Shown one piece after another: positions 17,032 through 28,367 of a DNA stretch of 64,000 nt (its first letter is position 1; each line of letters opens with the position of its first letter). This stretch comes from Saccharothrix algeriensis (GTDB lineage Bacteria > Actinomycetota > Actinomycetes > Mycobacteriales > Pseudonocardiaceae). The stretch covers positions 3,878,001-3,942,000 of the forward strand of contig NZ_JAFBCL010000001.1 in assembly GCF_016907655.1 (NCBI RefSeq), given 5' to 3'. The notes below the pieces were generated by a model that had not been told where the DNA came from, ran no database searches, and saw only the letters and a list, made by a program, of their open reading frames with translations. Position numbers and translations under genes: made by a program.

Positions 17032-17390
17032 GGACGCCTCCTCTGCTCGGCCTGGTCCAGTTGCGCGCGCACCCGTTCGCGGGCGGCCTCCAGCCGGGCG
17101 ATGCACTCGTCCAGCTCGGCCAGCTTGCGCCGGTACACCGCGACCGACGCCGGGCAGGCGTCCCCCGCGGTGTTGCCGTCGCGCAGGCACTGGACGAACG
17201 GCCGGGTGTCCTCCAGCGCGAACCCGATGCCGGCCAGCGACCTGATCTCCTCGACCAGCCGCAGGTCCTGCTCGTCGTACTCGCGCTGCCCGTTGGCGCC
17301 CCGCCGCGCGGGCAGCAGCCCCAGCGACTCGTAGTGGCGGAGCGCCCTGGTGGTCGTCCCACCCCGTCTGGCCAGTTCACCGATGCGCAC
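17019..17390 (-). CDS. MerR family transcriptional regulator
   Basis: A 123-residue MerR regulator. The N-terminal winged helix-turn-helix is RIGELARRGGTTTRALRHYE, followed by the LLPARR wing and a C-terminal dimer helix. Two cysteines in the segment QCLRDGNTAGDAC, 12 residues apart, could sense thiol-reactive compounds. A TCGGAGGA ribosome-binding site lies 8 bases before the GTG at 17390; the longer open frame upstream is not needed. It overlaps the thioredoxin gene that it may regulate. Confidence 0.85.
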   Translation of the reverse strand: MRIGELARRGGTTTRALRHYESLGLLPARRGANGQREYDEQDLRLVEEIRSLAGIGFALEDTRPFVQCLRDGNTAGDACPASVAVYRRKLAELDECIARLEAARERVRAQLDQAEQRRRPCRR

Positions 17391-17543
17391 GGGCAGATCC
17401 TCCGACTTGACGTTGACGTCAGGTCCAGTGTGCTCCCGGCCACGTCGCCGCCGGTCCGCCCACCGGGATCGCCGCGGGGCCCGCGGTCGGCCCCGCCGAG
17501 TCGGGGCGGGTGGCCGCACCCCGACCGGTTACCCTTGACGATT

Positions 17544-18212
17544 GTGCTAGTGCTCGCCTTGGACACCGCGACCCCCGCCGTCACCGCCGGTGTCGTGGAA
17601 CTGACGCCGGACGGCCCGCGCCTGCTCGCCCAGCGGGTGACGGTGAACGCCAAGGCCCACGGCGAGCTGCTGACACCGCACCTCCAGGCGGCCGTCGCCG
17701 AGTCCGGCCACGCCCTGGCCGACCTGGACGCCGTGGTCGTCGGCTCCGGCCCCGGCCCGTTCACCGGCCTGCGGGTGGGCCTGGCCACCGCCGCCGCCCT
17801 CGGCCAGGCGCTCAACCGGCCCGTCTACCCGGTGCCCACGCCGGACGCCGTCGCGCTCGACGCCCGCACCGGCGCGCCGCTGCTGGTCGCCACCGACGCC
17901 CGCCGCAAAGAGGTGTACTGGGCCGCCTACGACGCCGCCGGCCGGCGCACGGACGGCCCGCACGTGGACCGTCCCGCCGACGTGCTCGCCAAGCTGCCCC
18001 CGGTCGCGTCCGCCGCCGGCGAGGGCGCCCGGCTCTACGCCGACGTGCTCGGCCTGCCGGTGGTCGACGCCACCTACCCGTCGCCGGTGTCGCTGGTCGC
18101 CGCGGCCGCCGACGAGCTGCTCTCCGGCGCCCGCCCCGCCGCGCTCACCCCCCTGTACCTGCGCCGCCCCGACGCCGTCGAGCCGGTGGCGCGCAAGCGG
18201 GTGACCAGGTGA
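17544..18212 (+). CDS. tsaB: tRNA t6A biosynthesis protein TsaB
   Basis: TsaB is the scaffold paralogue of TsaD in the tRNA t6A-modification complex. The 222-residue ASKHA-fold protein begins LALDTATPAV and has GSGPGPFTGLRVG, typical of the family. The GTG start is preceded by TACCCT (17530-17535) at a distance fitting a leaderless transcript. The stop overlaps the rimI start (GTGA), giving the conserved tsaB-rimI-tsaD operon. Confidence 0.93.
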   Translation: MLVLALDTATPAVTAGVVELTPDGPRLLAQRVTVNAKAHGELLTPHLQAAVAESGHALADLDAVVVGSGPGPFTGLRVGLATAAALGQALNRPVYPVPTPDAVALDARTGAPLLVATDARRKEVYWAAYDAAGRRTDGPHVDRPADVLAKLPPVASAAGEGARLYADVLGLPVVDATYPSPVSLVAAAADELLSGARPAALTPLYLRRPDAVEPVARKRVTR

Positions 18213-18667
18213 GGTCCGGCGCGGTCACCCTCGCGCCGCTGCGGCACGAGGACGCCGAGCGGTGCGCCGAGATCGAGCACGCGGTGTTCCCCGGCGACGA
18301 CCCGTGGAGCCCGGACGCGTTCCGCGGCGAGCTGGCCGGGAACACCTGCTACGTCGGCGCGTACGCCGCCGGCGAGCTGGTCGGCTACGCCGGGCTGGCC
18401 CTCACCGACTTCGAGTCGAGCGTGCACACCATCGCCGTGCACACCGACTGGCAGGGCGGCGGGATCGGCAAGGCGCTGCTGCGGGCACTGCTGGCGAGGG
18501 CCGACGAGGAGGGCCTGCCGGTGTTCCTGGAGGTGCGCACGGACAACGCGCGCGCGATCTCCCTCTACCTGGCGCACGGCTTCGAGCACCTGGGCCTGCG
18601 CCGCCGCTACTACCAGCCGTCGGGCGCCGACGCTTACACGATGGGGAGGCCCGCGAACCGTGGCTGA
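18209..18667 (+). CDS. rimI: Ribosomal protein S18-alanine N-acetyltransferase (RimI-like)
   Basis: A 152-residue GNAT acetyltransferase. Motif [15 protein letters not shown], binds acetyl-CoA; the segment [13 protein letters not shown] is the RimI-type motif B. RimI acetylates protein N-termini, classically S18, and in actinobacteria has broader activity. It overlaps tsaB by 4 bases and tsaD by 8 bases, so all three are translationally coupled. Confidence 0.92.
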   Translation: MRSGAVTLAPLRHEDAERCAEIEHAVFPGDDPWSPDAFRGELAGNTCYVGAYAAGELVGYAGLALTDFESSVHTIAVHTDWQGGGIGKALLRALLARADEEGLPVFLEVRTDNARAISLYLAHGFEHLGLRRRYYQPSGADAYTMGRPANRG

Positions 18668-19712
18668 CCGGCTCATCCTCGGCATCGAGAGCTCCTGCGA
18701 CGAGACGGGCGTCGGCATCGTCCGGCTCGGCCCGGACGGCGCGCTGGAGCTGCTCGCCGACGAGGTCGCCTCCAGCGTCGAGGAGCACGCCCGGTTCGGC
18801 GGCGTCGTGCCCGAGGTCGCCTCGCGGGCCCACCTGGAAGCCATGGCGCCCACGATGCGCCGGGCCGTGGAGCGGGCCGGGATCGCGCTGTCGGACGTGC
18901 ACTCCATCGCGGTGACGGCGGGTCCGGGCCTGGCGGGCGCGCTGCTGGTCGGCGTCGCGGCGGCCAAGGCGTACGCGGCGGCGCTGGACAAGCCGCTCTA
19001 CGGCGTGAACCACCTGGCGGGCCACGTCGCCGCCGACACCCTGGAGCACGGCCCGCTGCCCGCGCGCTGCGTCGCGCTGCTGGTGTCCGGCGGGCACTCG
19101 CAGCTGCTGCTGGTGGAGGGGCTGGCCGAGCGGATCACCGAGATCGGGTCCACCGTGGACGACGCGGCGGGCGAGGCTTACGACAAGGTCGCGCGGCTGC
19201 TCGACCTGCCCTACCCGGGCGGCCCGCCGATCGACCGGCTGGCCCGGCAGGGCGACGGGTGCGCGATCGCGTTCCCGCGCGGCCTGACCGGTCCGCGCGA
19301 CGCCAGGTACGACTTCTCCTTCTCCGGGCTGAAGACCTCGGTCGCGCGGTGGGTCGAGCGGTGCGAGCGGGCCGGCGAGGAGGTCCCGCTGGCCGACGTC
19401 GCCGCGTCGTTCCAGGAGGCGGTGGCGGACGTGCTGACCGCGAAGGCGATCCGGGCCTGCCGGGACCTCGGCGTGGACACCCTGGTGATCTCCGGCGGGG
19501 TCGCGGCGAACTCGCGGCTGTCCGGGCTGGCGGCCGAGCGGTGCGCCGAGGCGGGCATCGAGCTGCGCGTGCCGCGACCCCGGCTGTGCACGGACAACGG
19601 CGCGATGATCGCCGCCCTGGGCGCGCACCTGGTGGCGGCGGGCGCGAAGCCGTCCCCGATGGACCTGTCCACCACCCCCGGGCTGCCGGTCGGCACGGTC
19701 CAGGTCCGCTAG
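18660..19712 (+). CDS. tsaD: tRNA N6-adenosine threonylcarbamoyltransferase
   Basis: TsaD (Gcp/Kae1) transfers the threonylcarbamoyl group to A37 of ANN-decoding tRNAs. The 350-residue length is normal. The N-terminal [10 protein letters not shown] and the metal-binding HLAGH (H118 and H122) are present, with the nucleotide-binding SGGHSQLL. The GTG start lies within rimI. Its stop codon shares bases with the stop of the convergent AfsR-type gene (CTAG). In mycobacteria groES follows directly; here three extra genes intervene. Confidence 0.96.
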   Translation: MADRLILGIESSCDETGVGIVRLGPDGALELLADEVASSVEEHARFGGVVPEVASRAHLEAMAPTMRRAVERAGIALSDVHSIAVTAGPGLAGALLVGVAAAKAYAAALDKPLYGVNHLAGHVAADTLEHGPLPARCVALLVSGGHSQLLLVEGLAERITEIGSTVDDAAGEAYDKVARLLDLPYPGGPPIDRLARQGDGCAIAFPRGLTGPRDARYDFSFSGLKTSVARWVERCERAGEEVPLADVAASFQEAVADVLTAKAIRACRDLGVDTLVISGGVAANSRLSGLAAERCAEAGIELRVPRPRLCTDNGAMIAALGAHLVAAGAKPSPMDLSTTPGLPVGTVQVR

Positions 19713-22700
19713 TCCGGGTCCGCCAGGCCCCGCCGGAACTCCCGGTCGAACCGCTCGTCGCCGATCACCGCCCGCGCGGCGGCGGTGATCCGGTCGACGT
19801 CGTGGCGCTGGGCGGGCGGCAGCGGCACGCCCACCGACAGCCGGTTCGCGGTCGCCCGGCCCAGCAGCCGCGCGGCCTCCTCGTGCCGGCCCGCGAGGGC
19901 CCGCGCGCCGGCCAGCCCCTCCTGCCCCAGCGCGACCGCCCGCGGGTCGCCGCCGCGCCGGGCCAGCGCCAACCCCTCCTCCTGGAGCCTGGCCGCCTCC
20001 TCGGCGTCGCCGCGCAGCTCGGCCACGAAGCCGCGTTCGGCCAGGACCAGCGTCGCGCCCGCCTCGAAGCCGACCTGCCGGTGCCGCTCCTGGAGGCGCC
20101 GCAGCAGGCGGTCGGCCTCGGCCAGCTCACCCTCCTGGCGGGCGCCCAGCGCCAGGCCGGTCTCCGCGTACATCTCGCCGGGGGCGAAGCCGTGGTCGGC
20201 GGCGATCCGCCGGGCCCGCTCGTGCAGCTCGCGGGCCCGCGCGCGGTCCCCGGTCAGCAGCGCTACCCGGCCCAGCCAGGACAGCGCGTAGGACACCTCG
20301 GGCCACGACCGCAGCTCCTCGGCCAGCCGCAGGCCCTCGCGGTGCACGCGCGCGGCCTCCGCGTAGTCGCCGACCAGCTGCGCCAGCGTGCCCAGGGCGA
20401 ACGACGCCTGCAGCCGCCCCCACCGGTCGCCCAGCGCGGTGAACAGCTCGGCGGACCGCTCGGCGGCCTCCCGCGCCCGGCCGAGGTCGCCCCTGGTCAT
20501 GGCCTGGCTGAACCGGTCGCTCAGGGCCGCCGCCACGCCCCAGTCGTCACCGCGGGCGGCGAACCCGGCGTGGGCGCGCTCGGTGAGGCGCTCGCCGGCC
20601 GCCATGTCGCCGATCGTGGACAGCACGTAGCCGAGGAACCATAGGGCCCGCGGGTCGGTGACGGAGTCGGGGTCGACCGGCTCGCCCGCCTCGCCCGCCA
20701 GCACCGCGAAGCCGGCCTGCCACGGGCCGGTGAGGTGGCGGGCGGCCTCCCGCACGCGCCCGCGCAGGAACCAGTACCAGGCGAGGTGCTCGGCGAGGTC
20801 GGGGGCCACGTCGAGGGCGGCGCGGAGGTTGGCGGTGTCGGCGTCCAGGCGGTCCAGCCAGGTGAGCTGGTCCGGGCCGCGCAGCCCGGGGCAGGCGCGT
20901 TCGGCGAGGGAGCGGTGGAACGCGGCGTGCCGGGCGCGGGTGGCTTCGGCCTCGCCCGCCTCCCGCAGGCGCTCGCGGCCGTAGTCGGAGACCGATTCGA
21001 GCAGGCGGTACCGGGGCTGCGCGCCCTGGTCGGGCGCGACCACCAGGGAGCGGTCGACCAGGTTCGCGAGCAGGTCGGGCACGTCCTCGGGGCGCACCGC
21101 GCCACCCGCGCAGATCGCCTCGGCGGCGTCCGGGGCGCAGCCCTCGACCACGACGGAGAGCCGGCGCAGGACCGCCCGCTCCGGCTCGGGCAGCAGGTCC
21201 CAGCTCCAGTCGAACACCGCGCGCAGGGTGCGCTGGCGCGGCGGCGCGTCGCGGTGGCCGGTGGTGAGGAGCCGGAAGCGGTCGTCCAGGCGGTGCAGGA
21301 GGGCGTCGACGCCCAGGGCGCGCACCCGCGTGGCGGCCAGCTCCAGGGCCAGCGGCAGCCCGTCGAGCCGGCGGCAGATCGCGGCGACCGCGTCCTGGTT
21401 GGCGGGCGTCAGGGCGAACCCGGGCGCGGCGGCGGTGGCGCGGGCGGTGAACAGGCGGACCGCGCCGGGCAGGTCCAGCGGCGGGACGGACCGGACGGTC
21501 TCGGCGGCCAGGCCGAGCGGTTCCTGGCTGGTGGCCAGGACGCGGAGGCCGGGCGCGGCGCGCAGCAGCCGGGACACCAGGCGGGCGACGGGCTCGACCA
21601 GGCGCTCGCAGTTGTCCAGCACCAGCAGCAGCCCCCGGCCGCGCACGGCCGCCACCACCCGGTCGGCCGGCCGGTCGGGCGCGCCCGGCGGGGGCCCGCC
21701 CGACGCGTCCTCGCGGACGCCCAGGACGGCGGCCACCGCGCCCGCGACCCGGTCGACGGCGTCCGACCCGTCCGCGTCGGGCGGGTCCGCGTCGGGTCGG
21801 TCCGCGTCGGGTCGGTTCGCGTCGGGTCGGTCCGCGTCGGGTCCGCCCGCGTCCGGGGGAGCGGTCACGCGGTCGAGGCCGGCCAGCTCCACCAGCCACA
21901 CGCCGTCCTCGGCGACGGCGGTGTCCACCGGGGTGTCGGCGGTGTCCACCGGGGCGCCGGCCGGGGCGCCGGTGGGCGCCGGGGCGGAGGGGGCGGCGTT
22001 CAGCAGCGACCGCGCGGTCGCCAGCGCGAGCCGCGTCTTGCCGACCCCGCCCGGCCCGGTCAGCGTGACCAGCCGCGACGACCGCAGCAGCGCGCCCACC
22101 TCGCGCACCGCCTCGTCCCGCCCCACCAGCCCGGTCACGGCGGCGGGCAGGTTGGTGCGCGGCCGGGGCGCCTCGTGGTTCAGCAGCTCCCGGTGCACGG
22201 CGGCCAGCTCCGGACCGGGCTCCAGGCCCTGCTCCTCGGCCAGCCGGCGCCGCAGCCCGGCGTAGCTCTCCAGCGCCTCCACCTGCCGCCCGGCCCGGAA
22301 CAGCGCCCGCATGTGCAGGCCGCGCAACCGCTCCCGCAGCGGGTGCCGGGCCACCTCGTCGGCCAGCGACACCGGCTGCCCGGCCGCCAGCCGCGCCTGC
22401 GCCCAGTCCTCCACGGCGGACAGCCGCTCCTCGGCCGCCCGGCGCGCGAACCCGACCGCGAACGGCTCGCCGGCGAACTCCGCCAGCGGCTCGCCGCGCC
22501 ACAGGGCCAGCGCCGCCGCGTGGTCGCCCGCCGCCACCAGCGACCGGAACTCCAGCAGGTCCAGCGTGCCCGCGTCGACCGGCAGCGCGTAGCCCGGCGG
22601 CTGCCAGGCGACCGCGTCCCGGCCCAGCACCCGGCGCAGCGCCGACACCTTGGTCTGCAGCGTGTTCGCGGGGTTGCCCGGCGGCCGGTCGCCCCACAGC

Positions 22701-22846
22701 GCCGAACCCAGCCGCTCGACGGGCACCGGCCTGCCCTCGGCGACCAGCAGGTGCGCCAGCAGCGCCCGGACCTTCGCCTCCGGGACCCGGACGGGCGTCC
22801 CGTCCGCCGCCCACACCGCCAGGGGCCCCAGCACGCCGAATCGCAC
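19709..22846 (-). CDS. AfsR/SARP-family transcriptional regulator with STAND ATPase and TPR domains
   Basis: A 1045-residue regulator of the AfsR type. The N-terminus is an OmpR-like DNA-binding domain (about 1-90), followed by a bacterial transcriptional activation domain (about 95-240). The STAND/NB-ARC ATPase has the P-loop [11 protein letters not shown] near 264 and [10 protein letters not shown] as Walker B. The C-terminal third is helical TPR-like repeats. A Pro-Asp-Ala-Asp repeat of about 28 residues is inserted within the ATPase domain. Such proteins often control secondary metabolism. It diverges from the imine-reductase-like gene, an obvious candidate target. Confidence 0.9.
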   Translation of the reverse strand: MRFGVLGPLAVWAADGTPVRVPEAKVRALLAHLLVAEGRPVPVERLGSALWGDRPPGNPANTLQTKVSALRRVLGRDAVAWQPPGYALPVDAGTLDLLEFRSLVAAGDHAAALALWRGEPLAEFAGEPFAVGFARRAAEERLSAVEDWAQARLAAGQPVSLADEVARHPLRERLRGLHMRALFRAGRQVEALESYAGLRRRLAEEQGLEPGPELAAVHRELLNHEAPRPRTNLPAAVTGLVGRDEAVREVGALLRSSRLVTLTGPGGVGKTRLALATARSLLNAAPSAPAPTGAPAGAPVDTADTPVDTAVAEDGVWLVELAGLDRVTAPPDAGGPDADRPDANRPDADRPDADPPDADGSDAVDRVAGAVAAVLGVREDASGGPPPGAPDRPADRVVAAVRGRGLLLVLDNCERLVEPVARLVSRLLRAAPGLRVLATSQEPLGLAAETVRSVPPLDLPGAVRLFTARATAAAPGFALTPANQDAVAAICRRLDGLPLALELAATRVRALGVDALLHRLDDRFRLLTTGHRDAPPRQRTLRAVFDWSWDLLPEPERAVLRRLSVVVEGCAPDAAEAICAGGAVRPEDVPDLLANLVDRSLVVAPDQGAQPRYRLLESVSDYGRERLREAGEAEATRARHAAFHRSLAERACPGLRGPDQLTWLDRLDADTANLRAALDVAPDLAEHLAWYWFLRGRVREAARHLTGPWQAGFAVLAGEAGEPVDPDSVTDPRALWFLGYVLSTIGDMAAGERLTERAHAGFAARGDDWGVAAALSDRFSQAMTRGDLGRAREAAERSAELFTALGDRWGRLQASFALGTLAQLVGDYAEAARVHREGLRLAEELRSWPEVSYALSWLGRVALLTGDRARARELHERARRIAADHGFAPGEMYAETGLALGARQEGELAEADRLLRRLQERHRQVGFEAGATLVLAERGFVAELRGDAEEAARLQEEGLALARRGGDPRAVALGQEGLAGARALAGRHEEAARLLGRATANRLSVGVPLPPAQRHDVDRITAAARAVIGDERFDREFRRGLADPD
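21771..21855. repeat. 15-bp in-frame tandem repeat within the AfsR-type gene
   Basis: Five to six units of 15 bases (TCCGCGTCGGGTCGG type, plus-strand reading) begin at about 21771, 21786, 21801, 21816 and 21831. On the coding strand they encode PDADR-like units. The length of 15 keeps the frame whatever the copy number. Confidence 0.8.
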
Positions 22847-22958
22847 ACGCCGACGTTATCCGCTCGCGCCGTGCGATCGCCCGCAGCGGACCCGCAGCGG
22901 ACCGTGCGCGGGCACCGGCACGCTCCCGGCCGACGACGGAGAAAGCGAGGAACCGCGC

Positions 22959-23822
22959 ATGAGCACGCCGCTGACGGTCATCGGCCTGGGCCCCATGGGC
23001 CGGGCCATGGTGGAGAAGTTCCTGGACCACGGCCACCCCACGACGGTGTGGAACCGGACCGCGAGCCGCGCCGACGGGCTGGTCGCCCGGGGCGCGCGGC
23101 GGGCCGCCACGCCGCAGGAGGCCCTGGACGCCAGCCGGCTGGTCATCCTGAGCCTGACCGACTACGACGCGATGCACGACGTCCTCGACGGGGCGGTGGT
23201 CGCGGGGAAGACGATCGTCAACCTCAGCTCCGACACCCCAGGCAAGACCCTCCGGGCCGCCGCCTGGCTCGCCGAGCGGGGCGCGGAGCTGCTGGTCGGC
23301 GGGGTGATGGCGCCCGCGCCGCTGGTCGGCGAGCCGGCCGCGTACGTCTTCTACAGCGGGCCGCGGGAGGTCTTCGAAGCCCACCGGGAGACCCTCGCGG
23401 TCATCGGCCGGCCCGACCACCTGGGCGAGGACCACTCGCTCGCCCAGCTGTTCTACCAGGCGCAGCTGGACTACTTCCTCACCGCGCTGGCGGGCGTGGT
23501 GCACAGCCTCGCCCTGGTCGGGGCCGCCGGCGTGCCGGCCGCGCGGTTCGCGCCCTACCTGAAGGAGAACGTCGAGTCCATCGCGATGTACCTGGACGAG
23601 GCGATCGCCGACATCGACCGCGGCCGGTACCCCGGCGACCTGGCCGACATCGTGATGATGGGCGCCACCGCCGACCACGTCGTGGGCGCCGGCGAGGAGG
23701 CCGGGGTCGACGTGGTGCTGCCGGCGGCGGTCCGGGCGCTCTACCGGCGCGCCGTCGAGGCCGGGCACGGCCGTGACAACTGGGCCGCCCTCTACGAGGT
23801 GGTCAAGCCCCCGGCCGGCTGA
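22959..23822 (+). CDS. NADPH-dependent imine reductase-like oxidoreductase
   Basis: A 287-residue beta-hydroxyacid dehydrogenase/6PGDH-type reductase. The N-terminal Rossmann motif is GLGPMGRAM, followed by VWNRT, in which the Arg suits NADPH. The segment NLSSDTPGKT and the all-helical C-terminal half, with D171 in YQAQLDYF, fit the imine reductase family, in which an Asp or Tyr at this place helps protonate the imine. The natural substrate is unknown. ATG start after a weak AGCGAGGA site; it diverges from the AfsR-type gene. Confidence 0.82.
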   Translation: MSTPLTVIGLGPMGRAMVEKFLDHGHPTTVWNRTASRADGLVARGARRAATPQEALDASRLVILSLTDYDAMHDVLDGAVVAGKTIVNLSSDTPGKTLRAAAWLAERGAELLVGGVMAPAPLVGEPAAYVFYSGPREVFEAHRETLAVIGRPDHLGEDHSLAQLFYQAQLDYFLTALAGVVHSLALVGAAGVPAARFAPYLKENVESIAMYLDEAIADIDRGRYPGDLADIVMMGATADHVVGAGEEAGVDVVLPAAVRALYRRAVEAGHGRDNWAALYEVVKPPAG

Positions 23823-23830
23823 CCGGACCT

Positions 23831-23862
23831 GCCGGAGGGGGCGGCGCCCCGCCCCCTCCGGC
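23831..23862. terminator. Bidirectional terminator
   Basis: Perfect 14-base arms (23831-23844 and 23849-23862) around a 4-base loop lie between the convergent reductase and PhoD genes. Confidence 0.75.
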
Positions 23863-23868
23863 GACGGC

Positions 23869-25374
23869 TCAGAGCGGGTTCAAGCCGGGGTTGCGGTCCT
23901 CCACCACGAACGACTTCAGGGTCACGGCCTCGGCCCCCGGCGTCCGCACGTACGGCAGCGTCCGGAAGTCCGCGCGCACCTCCGAGGCGGAGAACCGGGT
24001 CCGCACGTACCCGCGCCGGCGGCTGTGCAGCTTGATGTGCGGGTTCAGGCGCAGCTGCGTCTGGTCCACGGTGTCGTTGCCGTCCCCGCCGGAGGTCACC
24101 GACGTGCACACCAGCTCCGTGCCCACGGTCCGCGACGCCGGGTCGTTCCAGTCGGCCTTGATGTCCGCGGCGTAGTGCGCGTGCACGTCACCGGTCAGCA
24201 CCACGGTGTTGCGCACCCGGGCGTCCACCCAGCCGCGCGTGACGCGGTCCCGCGAGGCCAGATAGCCGTCCCAGGAGTCCATGGACAGCTCCTTCTCCGG
24301 GCCGTCCTTGCGGTCGCGCTCGGCGAAGAACACCTGCTGCCCCAGCACGTCCCACCGCGACCGCGACCGCCGGAACCCGTCGAGCAGCCACGCCTCCTGC
24401 TCGGCGCCGGTGATCGTCCGCGTCGGCGCGCCGGAGTCCGCGCAGGTCTTCCAGCCGTCGCCGCACGCCTGGTCGTCCCGGTACTGCCGGGTGTCGAGCA
24501 TGTGGAACGTGGCCAGGTTGCCCCACCGCACCCGCCGGTAGAGCTGCATGTCGATGCCGTTGGGCCGGGCGCCCCGCCGCAGCGGCATGTTCTCGTAGTA
24601 AGCCTGGAACGCCGCGGCGCGCCGCCGCGGGAAGTCCGGGTCCGGCTGCTCGGGCGTCTCGTCCGCCCAGTTGTTCTCCGTTTCGTGATCATCCCAGACG
24701 ACCAGCCACGGCGCGACGGAGTGCGCGAGCTGGAGGTCGGCGTCGGTCTTGTACTGGGCGTGCCGCAGCCGGTAGTCGGCCAGCGTGCGCGTCTCCGGCC
24801 CCACCACGACCCGCGCGTCGGAGGTCTTGGCGGCGTACTCGTACTGGTAGTCGCCCAGGTGCAGGACCAGGTCCGGGTCGTCCTCCGCCAGCCGCCGGTA
24901 CGCGGTGAAGTACCCCTCGCCGAAGTGCGCGCAGGACGCGAAGCACATCGTCAGGTCCCGGCCGATCGCCCACGGCTCCGGGGCGGTGCGGGTCCGGCCG
25001 ACCGGCGACAGGTGCCCGTCCACCCGGAACCGGTAGAAGTACTCGCAGCCGGGCCGCAGCCCGAACGGCTCCACGTGCACGCTGTGCGCCGACTGCGGCC
25101 GGGCGAGTTCGACCCCGCGCCGCACCACCCGGCGGAACCGCTCGTCCTCGGCCAGCTCCCAGTGCACCGGCACGACCCGGTTCGGCATCCCGCCGAGGCC
25201 GTCGGCGTCCAGCGGCCGCGGCGCCAGCCGGGTCCACAGCACCACGCCGTCGTGGCTCGGGTCGCCCGAGGCGACGCCGAGCGTGAAGGGGTCGTCCAGC
25301 TTGGCGAAACCGGCGCCGGCCGTGGCCAGCGCCACGCCGCCGATGATCAGTGAGCGTCGGGTCACGTTGGTCAT
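23869..25374 (-). CDS. phoD: PhoD-type alkaline phosphatase with Tat signal
   Basis: A 501-residue secreted metallophosphoesterase of the PhoD family, which hydrolyses phosphodiesters and monoesters outside the cell and typically uses iron and calcium. The N-terminus has a twin-arginine signal, TRRSLIIGGVALATAGAGFA. The N-terminal Fn3-like domain begins at FTLGVASGDP; catalytic segments include SCAHFGEGYF, LHLGDYQYEY, WDDHETENNW and the late VLTGDVHAHY. I chose ATG 25374 because it begins the Tat signal; the upstream open frame has no coding sense. The gene is probably induced by phosphate limitation, but no PHO box was identified. Confidence 0.93.
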   Translation of the reverse strand: MTNVTRRSLIIGGVALATAGAGFAKLDDPFTLGVASGDPSHDGVVLWTRLAPRPLDADGLGGMPNRVVPVHWELAEDERFRRVVRRGVELARPQSAHSVHVEPFGLRPGCEYFYRFRVDGHLSPVGRTRTAPEPWAIGRDLTMCFASCAHFGEGYFTAYRRLAEDDPDLVLHLGDYQYEYAAKTSDARVVVGPETRTLADYRLRHAQYKTDADLQLAHSVAPWLVVWDDHETENNWADETPEQPDPDFPRRRAAAFQAYYENMPLRRGARPNGIDMQLYRRVRWGNLATFHMLDTRQYRDDQACGDGWKTCADSGAPTRTITGAEQEAWLLDGFRRSRSRWDVLGQQVFFAERDRKDGPEKELSMDSWDGYLASRDRVTRGWVDARVRNTVVLTGDVHAHYAADIKADWNDPASRTVGTELVCTSVTSGGDGNDTVDQTQLRLNPHIKLHSRRRGYVRTRFSASEVRADFRTLPYVRTPGAEAVTLKSFVVEDRNPGLNPL

Positions 25375-25544
25375 GGCCAAGACCGTCGCCCACGGAACTG
25401 GCGTCCGGGTGAACGCGAGCGTTCCGGCAGGGGACGTCCCGGCTCCGGTATCGCGCAGCCGGCGTCCCGCGACCGCGGTTCGCGGTGGTCGGGCGGGTGG
25501 CGGCGCCCACCGTTCGGGGCGACTGGCGGGGGTTCGTTGAAGCG

Positions 25545-25571
25545 TTGGCACTCGCATGGGTAGAGTGCCAG
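25545..25571 (+). promoter_or_regulatory. CIRCE operator (HrcA site) before groES
   Basis: TTGGCACTC (25545-25553), a 9-base spacer, and GAGTGCCAG (25563-25571) form the 9-9-9 inverted repeat of CIRCE, with one mismatch between arms. HrcA binds it to repress chaperonin genes. A TTGAAG (25537-25542) with TAGAGT (25561-25566) 18 bases later may be the promoter that it covers. Confidence 0.9.
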
Positions 25572-25672
25572 ATGCACGGCGCCAGCAACCGCCCCGACCC
25601 CCGCGACGGCGGGGTGGCAGGAGCCGTAAACGCAACCTGCCAACGCTTTCGACGACCGTGGAGGTCAGCCCG

Positions 25673-25966
25673 GTGAGCGTGAACATCAAGCCGCTCGAGG
25701 ACAAGATCGTCGTCCAGGCCAGCGAGGCCGAGACCACGACGGCTTCCGGCCTCGTGATCCCGGACACCGCGAAGGAGAAGCCCCAGGAGGGCAAGGTCCT
25801 CGCGGTCGGCCCCGGCCGGATCGACGACAAGGGCAACCGCGTCCCCGTGGACGTGGCTGTCGGCGACGTCGTCATCTACTCCAAGTACGGCGGCACCGAG
25901 GTCAAGTACAACGGTGAGGAGTACCTCATCCTCTCCGCCCGCGACGTGCTGGCCGTCATCAACTGA
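25673..25966 (+). CDS. groES: Co-chaperonin GroES
   Basis: The 97-residue lid of the GroEL chaperonin. [11 protein letters not shown] at the N-terminus, the mobile loop (about 17-34) with [13 protein letters not shown], and the C-terminal [10 protein letters not shown] are all diagnostic. The GTG start follows a GTGGAGG ribosome-binding site. The gene is under CIRCE control and is followed by groEL 84 bases downstream. Confidence 0.97.
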   Translation: MSVNIKPLEDKIVVQASEAETTTASGLVIPDTAKEKPQEGKVLAVGPGRIDDKGNRVPVDVAVGDVVIYSKYGGTEVKYNGEEYLILSARDVLAVIN

Positions 25967-25985
25967 CGTTCGGCCGACACGCAAG

Positions 25986-26024
25986 ACGCCCCGGCGCCCC
26001 TCTTCACCGGGGATACCGGGGCGT
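25986..26024 (+). terminator. Hairpin between groES and groEL
   Basis: ACGCCCCGG (25986-25994) and CCGGGGCGT (26016-26024) form a 9-bp stem with a 21-base loop, followed by two T. It may be a leaky terminator or a processing site that sets the groES to groEL ratio. Confidence 0.5.
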
Positions 26025-26047
26025 TTCGCGCATTCGAGAGAGGCTAG

Positions 26048-27673
<1,626 letters not shown>

Positions 27674-27817
27674 CCGGCTCCCCACCGGGCGCCACCGCCC
27701 GCCGACCGGGCCGGCCGCCGGGCGGGGCGCTCCACCGGCTGACCGGGCCGGTGACCCGGCGGGACCGCTCCGCCCGGTCACCGGGCGGGCCGGCCGGGCG
27801 GCAGGCGTGCGGCACGC

Positions 27818-27851
27818 GAAGGGGCGACACCGGGGTCGGTGTCGCCCCTTC
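27818..27851. terminator. Bidirectional terminator between groEL1 and whiB3
   Basis: Perfect 14-base arms (27818-27831 and 27838-27851) with a 6-base loop lie between the convergent groEL1 and whiB genes. Confidence 0.75.
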
Positions 27852-27881
27852 CGCGCGTGTGCCGCCTCCCGCGCTCGCGCG

Positions 27882-28178
27882 TCAGGTCAGCGCCAACTGC
27901 CGCTTGCGGGCCTTGATGATGCTGTCCCGTTCGGATTCCGAGAGCCCGCCCCAGATTCCGTACGGTTCCTGCACGGCCAGCGCGTGGCGCCGGCACATCT
28001 CCAACACGGGACACGACAGGCACACGGCTTTCGCCCTGGCCTCCCGCCTGGCCCTCGCCGGGCCGCGTTCACCGTCCGGGTGGAAGAAGAACGCGCTGTC
28101 CATCCCGCGGCACGAGCCGCGCATCTGCCAGTCCCACAGGTCGGCGTTGGGACCGGGGAGCCTTCGGGTGTCCGCCAT
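27882..28178 (-). CDS. whiB3: WhiB family redox/developmental regulator, WhiB3-like
   Basis: A 98-residue Wbl protein. Four cysteines (C23, C53, C56, C62) should bind a [4Fe-4S] cluster that responds to oxygen and nitric oxide. The GIWGG turn and the basic tail KARKRQLALT follow. The N-terminus LPGPNADLWDWQ and CRGMDSAFFFHPDGERG match mycobacterial WhiB3 closely, as does the location after groEL1. Wbl proteins act by binding the principal sigma factor. It diverges from the next MerR-type regulator across 189 bases. Confidence 0.93.
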   Translation of the reverse strand: MADTRRLPGPNADLWDWQMRGSCRGMDSAFFFHPDGERGPARARREARAKAVCLSCPVLEMCRRHALAVQEPYGIWGGLSESERDSIIKARKRQLALT

Positions 28179-28367
28179 CGAGACCGCCTCCTTGGCCCAC
28201 TGACGAGAACTGCTCCATTCGGCCTAACGATGATCCACCGTAGAACCGCGCCAAAACTTGTTCAAGGGGGGTGGCGGCAGAAAGGTGCCAATTCATTCGA
28301 TGGGTGATCAGCCCCCACCACCCCCGAAGTTGCCCGTGACGACCGGTGAACGGACCATGTCTGCGTG

